The notes under the pieces: generated by a model
Databases searched by the model: none
The model's input: the letters and a program-made list of their open reading frames with translations, nothing else
Told to the model about the DNA's origin: nothing
Translations under genes and position numbers: made by a program
Source: Eleginops maclovinus
Lineage: Eukaryota; Chordata; Actinopteri; Perciformes; Eleginopidae
Assembly: GCF_036324505.1 (NCBI RefSeq)
Contig: NC_086369.1
Span: 15,665,281 to 15,729,280 of the forward strand
Direction: 5' to 3'
DNA length: 64,000 bases
Shown here: piece by piece, positions 28,511-43,800 of the stretch
Layout: every line of letters begins with the position of its first letter
Position numbering within the stretch: the stretch's first letter is position 1

Positions 28511-31500
28511 TTGATATTTTCTGTGGTTCTGCAGAACTATTGAGTTACTTATCAGGCCGTGTGTCGTAAGTAAGCAATGCACCAAACTCTGCTTCATTCA
28601 AGAACTGATTAGAGCTTCTGGCCTTTAAAAACGGACTCATATTTTAACGTCAACTCTTTCAAGTCCATCAAAGTAAATAATACTGTGTAACAGAAAGAGT
28701 AGTCCACATATTCACACACCAGTGAAAGGGAACAGTGCTGGGATTAAAGGACTTTGCAGAGGCCGACCCGAGGCAGGGTTTATGTAGTTTAATGAAATCA
28801 GAAGTCAAAACGTCAGCTGTCTTTTGTTCCTTTTTGACGCCAGGGATCAACATACGCCTCATATTTTGGGTATACTTTGAGGATTTATAGGTTTATTTGT
28901 GTCCTGAATGCTGATGTGAATCTTCCACAGTTGTTTCTTATACTTCTTATAAACATCTGTATAAATTGCATTTGGCATGTTTCATATATTTATATGCAGT
29001 GAAATGAGAATTCACAACTTTTATGTCTTGATGCTTAAATATTTTCGTAGTTGTACATTTAAGTTCTTATGCTTGTTTGAATTGTTATTTTATTTATTAT
29101 TTAATTTGATTTATTAATGCTTATGTGTCTGACTGATCGGGCTATTGCATAGTATATACAGTATTTTATTTACTAAGATACATCATAGAGTATGCTGTAT
29201 ATCCTGCTGATCATCTGAGCTGCCATATGTTTCCACTGAGTGACAAAAAAAAACCTGATTTGAAAGGGAAAGTGATTTTCTGGTGTAATGCAGGAAAATC
29301 CAGCTCCATCCCGTGTTGAGGGAGGAAAGCTGCTGCAAATGAAAGAATCTTCTCTGGAAAGCCGGCACGGAGCCAGCGTCTGCTGCCAACCCTCAGGATC
29401 CTCGCTGTTCATTTCTCCTCTTTTTATGTGCGGCACACAAGAGACAAAGACGAGATGCATTCAACGCTGGCAGAGGAGGTCGGCTGTTCAAACGTGACAA
29501 TTAACCTACGGCAAGAGACTGTTTGGTGGGGATTTTGGATGTGTCAGAAAGAGGAGCGAGCTGCTGTTTGGTGCGCTTTCACACATTTATAGAGCAGATG
29601 CAGGACTTGAATGAAGTTAAACAACACATTAGTAAAGGAGGGAAACTTTCTGTGCCGTGGTAACAGTAAATCAAACAGGAAAGGCAATTAATTGCAGGCA
29701 TTGCAAGTGCAGCTCTCGGATCACAGCGCTCTGCCACCAACAATAGCTTCATTATCATATTGCCAGCAGCAAAGCAAATAAACATTCAACTTTCGCTGCT
29801 ACAATAGGAAAGAGTACAACTGTTTTCACCGGCTGTGCACCGAGAGATTGTGTAGTAAACTACGGTCTGGCAGCGTAGTACTCCCACTGCAGTGCTCCTT
29901 TTAAATCTCTCTGAGTAGATCTCAGCTAAATAATATACTATCTATACTCGTTTATCCCGATGTGGAGGAATCTCAAACGTAAATTCCTAAACATTTCATG
30001 CATCCAAAGCGGGAAATAAACAGGTGCTGCCAGCCTCCCCCCCCCCTCTTAATGAAGCACTCTCTCTGTTCTCTGCTGATTGACTTCTTACTTCCATCCC
30101 TCATGCACAGATACGCTGTGTATTAAGCTGATGAGTTGCCGCTCCAGTGGGCTGCACCATCAGATAGCTGCTCCTGAAGGTTAATGACGGTGTTGTCGGA
30201 TGGAAAATAGGGAGCCCCACCAAGCGTGACGCCTTGATACGAACATGTGACCTCTGACCTGCCGTCACCCCGGGTCCCGACGCCTGCCAGTGGCACCAGA
30301 TGTTCAACACTAAAACCATTAATTAATCAGGGCGGGTTAAGGTGTCCTCACCTGCACTGCATATGTGCATTACTGATCACATGAGGCACTCCTTATAGAC
30401 GCTCATTTAAAATAAGACAATGAGTCTCCGTCAAGGGGACACCGTTACATCTCTGGAGCAATGCAAGATGGAAAGCAATGGATGAAACGCTGGGAATACT
30501 GGGCAATATGGATGCACATGTTTAATGAAATAATAACCATCAAGTATGCAGCCAACGCCAAGAAGCAGTCAGTTCAAGCCACTGAAATCTAAAGAGCACA
30601 CCTCTCAGTGTTCACTGCTGGAACAAATATCCTCCGTGTGTTTCAGAACAACGGTGGTTTATTGTTAGACCCTCACTGAAAGAACTTCTGTTTGATGGAT
30701 GACCTTCAGAATCCAGCACTAAATCTCCTAAAGTAGCTGAAGCTTTACGACTAATTTGGGCGACTTTTACTTTTGAAGTGTCAGAAGGGTAAAGCACTTC
30801 AAACTATTTCTTTCCTTTTCATATTTTCATTTGATGCCGAGTTCAGGCGTCTGACTGTCACCTCACTAATAAGCCAGATTTGAGTGCAGCCTCTGCGGCA
30901 CAGAAAGCGCTCGTACAGCCGAGGTTCGCCACGGAAAGTCGCAGACATTAGTCATAGCCCAATCTGCCTGTGATGCTGATGAATTGGCAGGCCACAGTGG
31001 AGATGGCAGGCAGGCAGCCACACTACAGCAATTATCAATCACACACGCTGTCGGGCCGCACTCATATTTCATGCCACCATTGTCAAACAGGATGGATGTC
31101 GTGCAGATTGATATGCAGTGAAAATCCTGCACCTATTGTCTTATTCATCTTCAAAAAGTAAACATGTGGGAGCTATCTGTGCATTTACAAGAGCCTCTTC
31201 TCTCTCCCTTTTTAATAAATGCCATACGAAGCATCGACAGTGATCCGTTTAGCAGACAACATCACTTATGTTGATCATTACTCACCAAACTATTTGTCAG
31301 GCGGCCAATATAGTAGAGCCACATTTAAAAAACTCCCCAAGGTACTTCATCTGAACCAGAGAGGTACTCAATGTCCCTCCTCCTCCTGGACAAACCGTCA
31401 GGAGATAATTGTATTAAACCCTTTTACACATGCACTGCAACTCCGCAATTATTTAGACAGAAAAGATTTTTTTGAGAACCCAAATGTCCCAATCATTCGA

Positions 31501-34493
31501 CTCGACAACAAACAGACTTCACCTACAAGCAGCAACAGAGTGGAATGTATAGATAACTAATAGTGGTCAAGTGGCTGTGTTGATGATGTTCCTACTATTG
31601 CTGGTGTGAAATCATGAGAAAACAAGGTTACTTTACACAAATAGTACAATGTAAATGTCCAAATGGAGAGACGACTGTATTAGGAAGCTGCTGTCGGAAA
31701 GGAATGACCCAGAAATCTAAAGGGAAATTCAAGTAAAGGCAAACCACTGTGCCTAAAGGAGCCCTAAACATGATGTAAAGGTGTCACATTGGACCAAAAA
31801 GATCTATTCAAAAGACACTAAAAACAAATGCCAATTGCGAGGAAAATAAACACCTTGAATCAAACAGAAGAACATGGCTCTTATTGTGCAGAACAACAGC
31901 CATACTTTTCTTCCAACTATTGCAAAGGCATGACAATCTGGAGTCCGTCGGTCAGATTAGCCAATCAGAGTCAGAGTGGGGCAATGGGACTGTGTTTTCA
32001 GATACATTTTTCAGAGTAATGGGGTTATGATTAAAGCTCCTCTATTATATTGGCATGGAAACAGTTTCTAAGTGACTGTATCTGCGTCACATTGTCCGGA
32101 GCTCATAGGAGAAAATTAGTACTTCTAATAACAGCCGGAAGTGAGAATTCATTAGAGTAAATTGCCCCTCTCCGATTGTGTAATTTCAGCCTCATTTTAA
32201 TTATAAAGAGTTACATTTGCAGGAAAAGTTAATGGCGTCTGTGAGTCTATTTGTTCATTACACATCCATAATGGAGCCAGAAGGACAGGAGGGAGAGAAG
32301 GCTTTAATTACTACGATAAAAGGTACAATTTGAAGTAGATTATGGATGGTTTTGACAACATCTTTCAGCGTCTTTATAGGGCTGAATAATAGAGCTTTAA
32401 AAACCCTGCCACATCACACTGTGGGCATCTCCTCCTGTCCTTACCTGACATTGAATGAACTAAATATAGACACTGAAAGAAACCTTATTATTGCAGGAGA
32501 GCGTAAGGAAACTCAAGTGATAGATGTGGGCATCAGGAAAGGTGTCAGAAGCCCTCATAAAAAAAGTAATAGGATGGCAGCGAGCTGGGAATAACTGACA
32601 AATAGTCCTTATCATTCGTCTGCAAGTTTATCCGTGTTGCACAGGCTGGGAACAAAAAGGGGAAAGGTATTCAAAGGTTATAAAGCACTGTATGGAGGCA
32701 GACATAAAGGTTCCCTGGAAAAACACATCCATAAGCAGGAGGTCAATTAAACTATTTAAGAATAAATGAGTGAATCGAAGACTATTCAGCAACTCAACGT
32801 ATAAAAGATGATATACTTTTATTTAAAGGCGACATTATAAGCTCTTCACAAAAGCGAATTACCTCAGATGCAGAACAATTACTGGGTGAAGGACAGCTTG
32901 GTTTGACGTGCTTTAATTCTAACTCCAAGCAGCCTGATTACACTGACCCCGGTTTGGATTATATATATATGTGAGGATAAAACAGAGCAGAGGACTGAAA
33001 CCCTGCAGTGTCTTCCCCATGCAAACCTGGTGAAGATTTAAATGGATTCTGGATATTTAAAAGGAGACCTGCACCTTTTTCCCTTCACTTCAATATTTTA
33101 AATTTGATGAGCCACCGCCTGAGACTCAGAGGCATTTCTGATCTGCTGCCGTCACAGCGGGAGGTCAGAAGTGGTGCTCCTAATGGTTGCACCATCAAAG
33201 AAGAAGAGCTAAAGACTACAGGTGGAGGACTTGTTTCATGACACTCAATGAGTCCTTGAGTGAAAACTTGACTGTGAGTGTCGAGCAAACTAAGTAATCC
33301 TCTGATTTGGATTTCATAGTAAATGTGCTGCTAATGAGGTCATTAAATTCATAAAACCTCCTTTTTTATGACATATAACCCAATCTTTTACACTATGAAC
33401 CGTCATTATGCATCTTAACTAATGAGTGTATCCCTCCTTTATTAAATACATGTAACATACTGCTTTGATATCCTAATAGATAAACAGATTTTGACAAACT
33501 GCATCATTTGCTGGTGAAAGAAGGTAATATATATCACCATTAATGCTGTTCTAATCCATGCAGTGTTTAATTAGGATAATATCATATTCTGTGTCTTCTT
33601 TTGAATCCCACCCCTTGTTTATCCCACATACTGTCCATAACCAGATGGAAAGGTAGTCTATTTTTTTATATTCTGGCTTGATCCAAATACGAGGATTATT
33701 CATATTTGCTCTAGTTTTTCTTGTATTACCCTGGAGATATTGGTCTTATTGTTGTGTACCACAGATTAGGAGCTTTTTTGTTTTCCTCCCTGCTTGCCAC
33801 CCTCACTCTGCTATCAGCAGCTAACACAATTTAGACTGGCACCGGACCATCTTCCACATTAGGGTTAAATCATCCGTTTGATTGCAATTGACATAATTGG
33901 AAATGATTCTAACAATGTCTTTCCAAAATAGCAATTAAGAGCAGTGAAGCCATAGGCAGCCGGAGAGGGAGCGAACTGCAGGCGGAGAGGAAACGACGGG
34001 GAGAAGAAGGAGGGAAACAGAAGAGAGAAAGCTTTCTACAGCGGCCAGCCAAGCAGCAATTGCTCTGCACAGTTGAGCAGTGGAGATAAGCCACAAAGCA
34101 GATGCCTGCATATCAAGTGCTTTTCTTAGTTGCCACATTTCCAATAGCTGACTCACATATCCAATTCCCCAGAGGACAGGGGGGGGTTGTGTTAGTGGAT
34201 GTACTGTATTTTCCCCCTATATATGATGTGTGTGGGGGGCTGTTTGTGGGATTGGGAAGTGTTCAAGACAAAGGGAAGTGTCTTTGAGAGGGTCATGGTC
34301 AGGTTGTAAGCTCTGCGGCAGGAACAGAGCGGGAGGCATCGATCATGTGACGCCCGGTGACCGCAGGAGCCAACCAGCAGGTCAGCGAGAGGGCCAACTT
34401 AAAATATTAAGAGCTGATTGAAAACTGAAATACAGAGACTGGTTGTGATGACATCTGGGAAAGGATTAAAGCATCAGGGCCAAACAGGAGGAC
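28511..34493. other. Intergenic sequence, no gene recognised
   Basis: An open frame of 113 codons at 31219-31560 (plus) has no recognisable domain. The sub-block 32040-32320 has low repeat content and several TAAT/ATTA cores and might be conserved noncoding DNA. Nothing else can be named. Confidence 0.5.
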
Positions 34494-34695
34494 AGAGGTG
34501 GAAGACGTATTCAGATCCTTTAGGTCGTAACTCGTAGCAAAAGGTGTAAAATAAATGCAGTAGAATTGTTGATAGATTCCTTTGAATTGGAGTACAAGTA
34601 TAACTTGGCAGTAAAAAAAATACTTAAGTTAAGTGCACATAACTTGATTTTGTACTTAAGTACTTCAGTAAATGCAGTTAGCTTCATGCCACAAC
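34494..34695 (-). repeat. Second copy of the TACTTAAGTA-rich fish repeat
   Basis: It starts AGAGGTGGAAGACGTATTCA followed by GATCCTTTAGG and continues with AATACTTAAGTTAAGTGC and TTTTGTACTTAAGTACTTC. This is the reverse orientation of the copy at 550-933. Confidence 0.65.
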
Positions 34696-34785
34696 TAGAC
34701 GGAGATACTGTACGCTGCATTTTGCATCCCAGCAAGCAAGTAAAAATGTGACTCATATTTGCAGATGTCTCAAGTGTCAGATCAA

Positions 34786-34788
<3 letters not shown>

Positions 34789-34883
<95 letters not shown>
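34789..34883 (+). repeat. (TG)n microsatellite
   Basis: A pure TG array of about 95 bases, about 95 bases downstream of the dispersed repeat at 34494-34695. Confidence 0.98.
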
Positions 34884-34884
<1 letters not shown>

Positions 34885-37800
34885 CTGTCCTTGTGTGCAA
34901 AGACGGTTCTGCACAATCACTTTCTCAATAATGGTTTTTGTTTTTCCGTCTGAAGCGTTGACGCCTCCAATCATGTTTTCATCCTTGTTCAATTTCCACT
35001 GTCGTCAACAAGTCGCGCTGACGCTCTCCTTTAAATGCATCTGAACCATGTTTCCTGTGCTTAGTCTGGTGTGAAATGAAGGCTAAAAACTCTTAATATG
35101 TTCTGCATTACACAAAGTAAATACCAAATCCATGACATACACATATTTGGGATTACAAAAAGGTAATGGCAGCTATTTATTAGGCTGTTTATGGTTTTAC
35201 TCCCAGCATCTTAGCCTTAAAGACATATGGAAATCATGATGTAATGGTTGCCTGAAATGCTCACAACGCTGCTGCGTTAGAATAATAATTACGGAGTGTG
35301 TTAGAGGGTCTGTGAGACTGAAAGAAGTAAAGAAGAAACGGAGGATCGCAGCTTTAATAAGCCAACATCAGGGCAGCACGGCCAATTAAGCAGCCCTCTG
35401 CAGTGCAAAGCTCTGGAACGCAGATAGCAGATTAGCTTCAGAAAATAGCTTTATTGCATCGCGGGGCCGGAGAGAGTTGAACACAGTGGCAGTGATTTCT
35501 CTATTGCTGATTAGGCAAACGTAAACACCAAGATGAATGTTGTGTGAAAACCGGTTATTGATTTTGGCCATGAAGAGGCGCTCTCTCCACGGGACTATTG
35601 AACCTGGTCCAGGCGTGGCGCTGCAGAAGGATCTGTCTTTAAAGGTCAATGGAGATGATGCATGCTGAAGCAAGTGCATATTTAGAGGAGTTAATCCAAA
35701 CTCTGCAGAGGAAGTGAGGACGTTATGGAGAAGAGGGGAGGGATAATTAGACAGGAAGTGGGTTTCATGTTATTTCACTTATTTACCCCAATTCCAGGTA
35801 ATTAAAGGACAGGAAGTGTGTGTTTTTTTGGGTTGTTGTATGACAACTGAACGAACGAAATAACCTAAATTGAGTGGATTTTCTCAACTGGCATGTGACT
35901 TTTAAAGTGTGCTGTGCAGAAAGTCCTGCAGCACAACCATTAAGTCACAGCTTATCAATAATCTGTTAAGTGATGGACGTTTTATGAGCGGACCACACAA
36001 ACTCACCAAAAATGGGATCCAAAAAAAGGTTATTATCCTGACTAAACTACAGGCTGCTTTGCTTGTACTTGGGGTATAGTCTGCATAATCCTTCTGTCAC
36101 CACTGACTGTTTGCATGATTTAAGGCAGATTGGCTGTCTAGTTTTGGTCCTTAGGGTGCAAAGGTTTGTCCAACAATTTGTATATGTGCAAGCCCGATCT
36201 ACAGGAAGGTGGGAACTTCCTGTGCACGGACCAGGCTATTACATCAAGCATGCTGTAGTCTGGAATTCTGATTCAAATGTACAAACTTTGCATAGTTTGA
36301 AGAGCTTTTCTAAGAAGCAAACGACTTGTGCTCCTACCTTGATGCTAACAGTTGTGCAGAGCTGCCGTTATATTTCCGGTGATTTGGACCGAGCGTTTCC
36401 ACTCAAAACTTTATCTTAAAAATAAATAAATGGATCTTTAGTTGATGTTATATTTTACTGAAATCTCTCAACTGTAAAGACGTTTTGATTCTGCCTTGGG
36501 GGGGATTTGGGGGAAAAGAACATCTGTTACGCTGAAATGACTCACGCTAACGTAAAGAAGCTTAACTCTGCTGCTGTGTCCCTTTCTAATCCAATGCTGA
36601 ATAATCAAATTTAAAAGATATTTGGAGCGCCGTGACCTTATCTCCTCACACTTTTATCTGACGTCCACGAGCACGCCGTGTTTAAACAAGAGGATGGATC
36701 AGCAGGTGTATGACTATGAGAAGAATCTACTATAGTTTATGGATGAATAAATGATAACAAGAGAAAAAGCAATGAAAAAAATAACTATATTAGTAACATA
36801 GCAGTCAGGGAGTGAATCGGGCAGAAAAAGCTTCATATTCAAGTGATTTCTGTGACGTAATTTGCACTTTTTGCAGATACAATTGAATTCTAAGGGAGGG
36901 ATTTAGTTAAAACTCCTAAAACAGTTTACATTTCCAGGTTAAAGTGGAGTTAATATCACTTCTGTCTGCATAAAGTCAGAGAACATAGCTTTGGAAACAT
37001 GTAAAAAGGAACAATACTAAGAGAAATAGCATATTATTATTAATATTGATATTAAGGATCACAGGTTTAGAGCTATTTTATAGTCTGAGCCTTATCTCCA
37101 GTAAGAACACAGGGTTGTTATTCCACTCAACAACTTTATTCGGCAACAAACAGGACACGATATGCTAATGGAGTGCAACCGATCTGCCAGCAGATTAATT
37201 TGTAAATTGCCCCCAACCGATTTGAGATGATTAATCAGATTTATGAGCGACGCTATAATGAGTGCAACTTTGACGAGCACCTTGATCACACAATATTAAG
37301 AGTTCAGCGAGAGGCAAACCCGCCTGTAAGAGCTGTAAAAACAAAGTGTACACTGAAGAGAAAATACAGAACTGCTAATTGGACCTTGGTTGAAAATGTG
37401 GACTAGCAGCGCGCAGACATTATCTCCACAGTCTTTGTTCTGTTTGAGTGATTAGCACACACAACATTACAAATCCGCTCACATGACGGGGTATTACCGT
37501 GTTTCTGTCTGAAATGACATGCCACATCAAAGGTGTGATGCTGCGTCGTGTGATTCAGCAGTGTTCTGTGACTGTGTGAGTGACAGCGGCGGGGAATCAG
37601 AGAGGATTAACTCCCTCTCTAATGTTTCCACCCTGCATGCTAAACAGTGGAGCTTGTCAGTTAAGATTGGGGAGGTCATGTGAGAGAGATCAGAGGATTT
37701 AAACACAGGGGAGGATGAATGTGAAGCCCCTTGTGTACTGTAGTAAATACTGTACGAACGTTGATGCTGCAGAACCATAAGGATAAGTGCAGCATAATGC

Positions 37801-40800
37801 AATGATGCTCATTTGTGCCACAGTTGTAAATTCAAGATAAAGCCTTGACAGTTGGAGAGACAGCATCCAGTGTTTGTTTCAGTGGGCGCTGAAAAAAACC
37901 TGTTTGCATTACAGAGGAAGAGAGGAAACACCAGTGACTCATCAGAAATCTGTAGTCACGGGAAGATGGAAAATAAAATGAAGCATCTGAATAAATATTA
38001 CTATTAAAGCATGCATTCATTATTTTAAGCACAAAAGCATCTCCAGGTGAGATCTAAGCTCCACTGATCCAGGAACAGACTCAGCTTTTCGTACTGCTAA
38101 GCCTATGATCTTGCAAGTGAAGGCGTTATGAATACATGTAAGTATTGGCAGTAGTTTACAATATATGTAGATGCACGTCCTTCAATATTGCGCAACTCTT
38201 GACTTAATAAACCCGTAATGGATCATCAATGATCTACCGTACGTTACACAATAATATATTCGCCACATAAGGTGTAACCCAGTCCCATAGAACAGGGCCT
38301 TTCAGACCATAGCATTTGTTCAGCCCTTCTGAAAGCCAGAGAGCCTATAATATGTATTTATATTCACCTTTAGTGAAGGTTTATTAAATGGTCTGCAAAA
38401 TAAAAAATCATAATTTTAAAAAGTAAAGTAATAAATCTATAAATTAAAATAAATAATTTGCTTTAACTAGTAATGAGTAGAAAGCAGGTTGGCAGTGCAG
38501 GTGAATTAAAAAAGAATGAAATATTTAAAGAAAAATAAGGAAATCATTTATTTGACTTGTTTTTGTATTAAAGTTAATTACACTTATTTGTATTAAAAGT
38601 CTTATTTATTAAAATACTTTTAATTAAATTATCATATTTTATTTCTGGCATATTTCATATTAACTGTATTTATTTAAATAATTCACTTATTGAGTTATTT
38701 CTTTTTGATTGAAAGTTTTTTGTGAAGAATAGATTAAGATTTGCAGCCTTCCAGGTTTTTCCAGCTGCTTATCAGCGCTGCTCTGCACACATTAAGCCGT
38801 GTCACGCCGGCGAGGTGGCATTATTAAATAATCAGAGGATCGATTACAATCACACTTTATCATTGCACAACCAGCAGGGGGGAACTGACAGGGAGGTTAT
38901 CTCCGCTCTCCTTTTGTAGAAGGAAAATCATCTAATCCTGTTTATGTTTCCAAATTCAAACAGTTCAATTTCACTGTCAGACATCTGGGGTCCACAGAAA
39001 GCCCCCGGGTGCTGCTGGGAAATGTTTGGACCTGCAGCTTACTCAGCCGATAAAGAAAATCAGTCGGTCTCTTTTCATACTAATCAACTCGGCGGTTTCA
39101 CACGGCCTTTGTCGATCAGCTGTAAAGAAATCACGACTTTTGCATAACGTTTCCTACACATTTAACGTCCCTGCACTCCGTCCTGATGTTTATCGGCTGA
39201 TTTAGACTCTGCTGACAGTCTTTCTCACTTTTACTAACCTGCCGCTGTCAGAGAGGAGATGCAACCGTTATTTATCCTCGCTCAAAAACAAGCAGATACT
39301 GGAGTGAAGAGACACAGTGGGTTCACTCCACATTCGAGAGTTGATAGCTGGTTCTCCTTGATAAAACACTTTGAATAACCCGTTTATTAGCAACAACGCT
39401 CACTAGCCTTCTGCAAAATCAGTGTCATACACACTCTGGGTGATGCTGCATTGCTTAAAGAGCTGAAGTCCTTCCTTTACTACTTTTCTTTAACAATTCA
39501 GTGTCACTAACGTGCTCCGTGAAGCCAGACATTTACTCATACTGTATCATTGATGTGAAATAAAGCTTGAATTGGAATTAAATCTGGAGTAATGTTGAGG
39601 AGAGGATTGTATTAATGGTTTAGTTTTTTCTGACGCTGCATCGTAAGAAACTCAAGTGAGAAATCTACTAGTAAAAAAAGGGTTAAAGCACATTTGAAAT
39701 TAAATTCTAACAAAGGAAAAGAGTGTAAAAAGTCACATGCCAGCAGAAATGAACCTCCATTCTTAAAGTGCTCCCAGGTTATACATAAACCCAAAACATA
39801 AAATATATCTTTCCTTTCTTTGAGGGCCTCAAATTGTAGTTTGTAGTTTCAATCAGAATTAGAAGTCCATTATTTGTCCCACAAAGGGGACATTTACATG
39901 ATTACAACAGCAGATAAAGTGAGGGCCTTTTGTAAGTAAGGGTACAAAAACAATAGTAATAACTGTGAAATGGCAAGTATGGTAACTACTTAAGTCACTA
40001 TGCAAATATAAATGTGGTTGAACTACCAGCAAACAGCAAAATATAGTAGACATACAGGTTTAGTATCATGCAGTCTCATGGTAGCTGACAACAGAGTGAC
40101 ATTACACCTTTCACGCTGCAGATTTCCCGCTTCATTACCATAAGAAATGTCTAAATATAGAAGCATTACACTACACACCAACTCCCTACAGTGAGAGGAA
40201 ACCGGTGCATGTTCAGAGCAGACTTTTGCTGCAGCCTGAGGTTATCCAAATAAACACTGAAGGAATATTCAGTAAATGAGATTGTGTTCTTACTCCAGAA
40301 GCAAAAAAAATAGCAAAAATAATTGTGTTTGCTGTTGGGGTTTAATAGAATTGTAATAATGTGAATACTTTAGTGGCTCTTATTTACCAGCAGAGGGAAA
40401 TTTGGATCCTGAGGGATATTAAGGACAAGTTCATCTACAGGACAGCCTCCCTAAAGCTGCAGCGGGGAAAGCTCAAACTTAACATTTACTGTATTTCCAA
40501 AAATAATATTTGGTGCTGCAGTGCTTCCCTCCTTTGGTCTGACTGAATCACATGACATGTTTACCGTGCACTTAAATTAACGAGGCCTTCTGCAGTTTGT
40601 CTTGTTTCCTGTCAGACGGAGAGTTATTGTGACATGCTTTCAACATAAGAGACAACACAATGCACTCGACTGATATTCCTTCTGAAGGTTGAATCTCTTT
40701 ATCCTACAGTGGTGCTCTGCAGGGCCTCACAGTACGGAGGCAGAGTAATAACCTCCCCTTCAACACAGCTCAGTCATACTACTCCCCAAACAGGAACAAA

Positions 40801-43800
40801 TAGACTTTCACTTAATCTTGTTAATAATTTCACTTTGGGGAAAAGCACAAGAACAATGTGTTCTACATTTCAGGGTAAAATGCTTTCACTGGATTTGATT
40901 AAGCTTTCGTAGTATCAGCACAAAGAGCATTTGTCACGTGTCATGGGAAATGACAAAGTGTGTTTTTGCAGAATTACAGGCTGTTTGTCAAGGCTCTCGC
41001 TTTCTACGCTGTGCTTTAGCTGAAAGGGGATGTCAAAGGATGATTTAGATCCAACATATATTCTCTAAACAAGGTCTCACTTTAACGAGCTGCACTTTTG
41101 ATATAAATGACATTTACTTCAGAGCTACTGAGGTCAGCTACTGGATCTAAGTAACACAAACAACACACAACAACCAATCAGATGCACGCTTCGTTTGCAC
41201 ACTCAGTTCTTTTGACTAATACTCGTAAGAAATGCATACCCTGGGTTAAGGATTTAGTTTCCTATAATTTGACATTGAACATCTCCCGACTGCTTCATAA
41301 TAAAAAGCCGCTCCTTTTTTTTTGCATATTGAACACCTCTAATGTAAATCTGCACGTGTTAGGTCGGCATTATTAGTAAAACGGCAGCTATTAATTAGAT
41401 AAAACCACAAACAACAGCATTGGATTACAGGCACACACACATCATGACACACTGCAGACCCACATGTTAAAAATAATTTACAAGTAAACCTAAACTTACA
41501 GACAAGTCAGATATTGAAATATTTTACAGATCTGTTTTGATTAACTAGGTCTATTTTGCAGATTAAGGAAGCTCCAATTCAACCTATTTCTGTTGCTTAT
41601 CGATGCATGTGTCTGTGTGTTTTCTAAATATTTAAAGCTCTGAAAACATTTGCCTTTTTAAAAAAATAATAAAGTCAATCTGCTGCCTTAAATTTTTCAA
41701 GCTATGGTCATTTTTGGGGGTTTACAGTGCATGTGAAGGGGGAAATAAAGCAACAAGAAAATCTCTTCCATGAATAGTATTGAAGACAGGAAGTGATTTC
41801 ATGAATAACAAGGATACAAATGCCTGGGAGTGTCAATGCAACAACAACAAAATACTACCAAAAAACTAGGATCAAGGGAAAGACACACATACTATCCTGT
41901 AAAATGTTAAATCTATGTTTGAATTAAAAACAGTACAGAATAAATAAAGAGCAGTGGGTCTCTGATGACCAATAAGCTGTGTTTCTGTGTACTCCCCGAC
42001 CTCTTTCCAAAACATGTCTCAGGGTTCCGGTCCAAGGTCAGTGTCTTACACCCAGCCTGTCAGTTTCCTCAATTCCAATTATGTTTTCCTCCCGAGCGTT
42101 GTGAGGAGTCCTTGACAGCCCAACACGATCAACTGGGAGTCATTATCGTACATCAGACTCATGGCAGCGTTCGTGTCTCGGGGTGAAACCTTCCCTCTGT
42201 GATCGCTCGCCCTGACAAGTGTCACATCGTTGTGGATACAAATGTAGTCATATCCACCAAATGAATATGTTCTCAAATGGGCTGTAATAGAATAATGGGG
42301 ACGCAATATGGAAAACATTACCGCGTTATGTCCTCTTAGACTTTCACTTTGCGTGCAGATGATGCACACATGACATATGATCCAATTTCACAGCACTGTG
42401 TGCACTATCACTGCTATTACTTCCTGCAGCTGCGAGTGGGTCATGGAAGCTTCATGTTTATGTGTTGACGTTAGTAGCCTGTAAAACTGGGTTGTAAGTG
42501 GGTGTTAGGTCTGACTGGGTATCCTGCAGGTTCTCCTTCTTATTTACTACCTCCATAATCTGAAACCAGAGCTCATCTTGTCTGATCTGTAATTTCATAC
42601 ATCGTACTGGAAGTTTAACTAATCAGCCTTTTCAGACCGGTTTTCAGTGCTTTTAATGTACAGATTTTAGAGATCTGTGCAAGAGACTTGCAGAAGGAAT
42701 TGCACAGAACACAATGACGTTTGAATGAAGCTAGAGAAAAAGCACATGTACAACCCTGAGGAATTTGGAAACAGACTGAACGTGGCTAGGGTTAACTCTT
42801 AGCGAGGTAAGTGTGTAACGTAGAGAGATCCCTGGTTATGATTCCCTTAATGATCAGCATGTTGTTACTACAGTAGGAGCAGAATTATCCAACGCTTACT
42901 CTGCTTGTTTCCCTGAGAACTTAAGGTCGAGATTTTCATCACTGAAAACCTTCATCAGGTTAAAGTTTAGCTTATAAAACACAATGTTAACGAAGGTCAA
43001 ATTTGCTTTGTGTATTCACTTTGCAACATGTATACACTACAAAATGAAATGGGTTCTTTTCTTGGCCAATGTTTCACCTTTCCACCAAGTTTCATACAAA
43101 TCAGAGCAGTGTTTTTTTTGTAGTCAACAACAAACTGACTTGTTGAAAATGAAGCGAAAAATAAAAGCTCGCATCACAGATGGATTGCAGCACATACTAG
43201 CTACAGCTCAGGTTTGCACAACACTATATCATCATGCGTATTCTCTTGAGGTCAGGCTTTGCTCCTGGATTTACTTCAGCATGCTGTTTTTGGTGAGATG
43301 CTGAGGAAATCACCCGCAGAAACACAAGCAGCTTTCACCAACTGGGCCTCAGGACGGATGATTTAGTAGACTCTCTTTTAGTAATTATTTCCAATACCAG
43401 ACCTCATAAAAAAGAAACACTGTTGGTGTGACGGAGGGAGGCATCCTGACGCTCGTCTCCAGGGCTTCATAAAACCTGCAAACACTCCCAGTCTCACACT
43501 TCCAATAACCGCACGAGGCACAACAAGTCCTCCAGGCAACAGGTCGGAGGAGAACAAATGTGTGTGTGATTTGTGGTGTCGAGCATGCTTAAAGTGTTTA
43601 GAAATCTTATGCCGGACAGGTATGTATACTGTGATTATCCCAGGCTTAGGAAAGGGCCCTTGGCAGTGATAGTACTGCATTGATTTGTGTAATCACTTTG
43701 AGGTAATTATGCAGGAGTACGCAGAATGAGCTCCTCGGGGGAAAGGCAGAATGCTTTGTGTGGCAGAGACACCATCATGCTCTGCAGCAGAAAAGCTCCG

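Noticed and set aside
31219..31560. 113-codon plus-strand frame
   Set aside because: No known motif, no signal or splice support; length is within chance for 64 kb.
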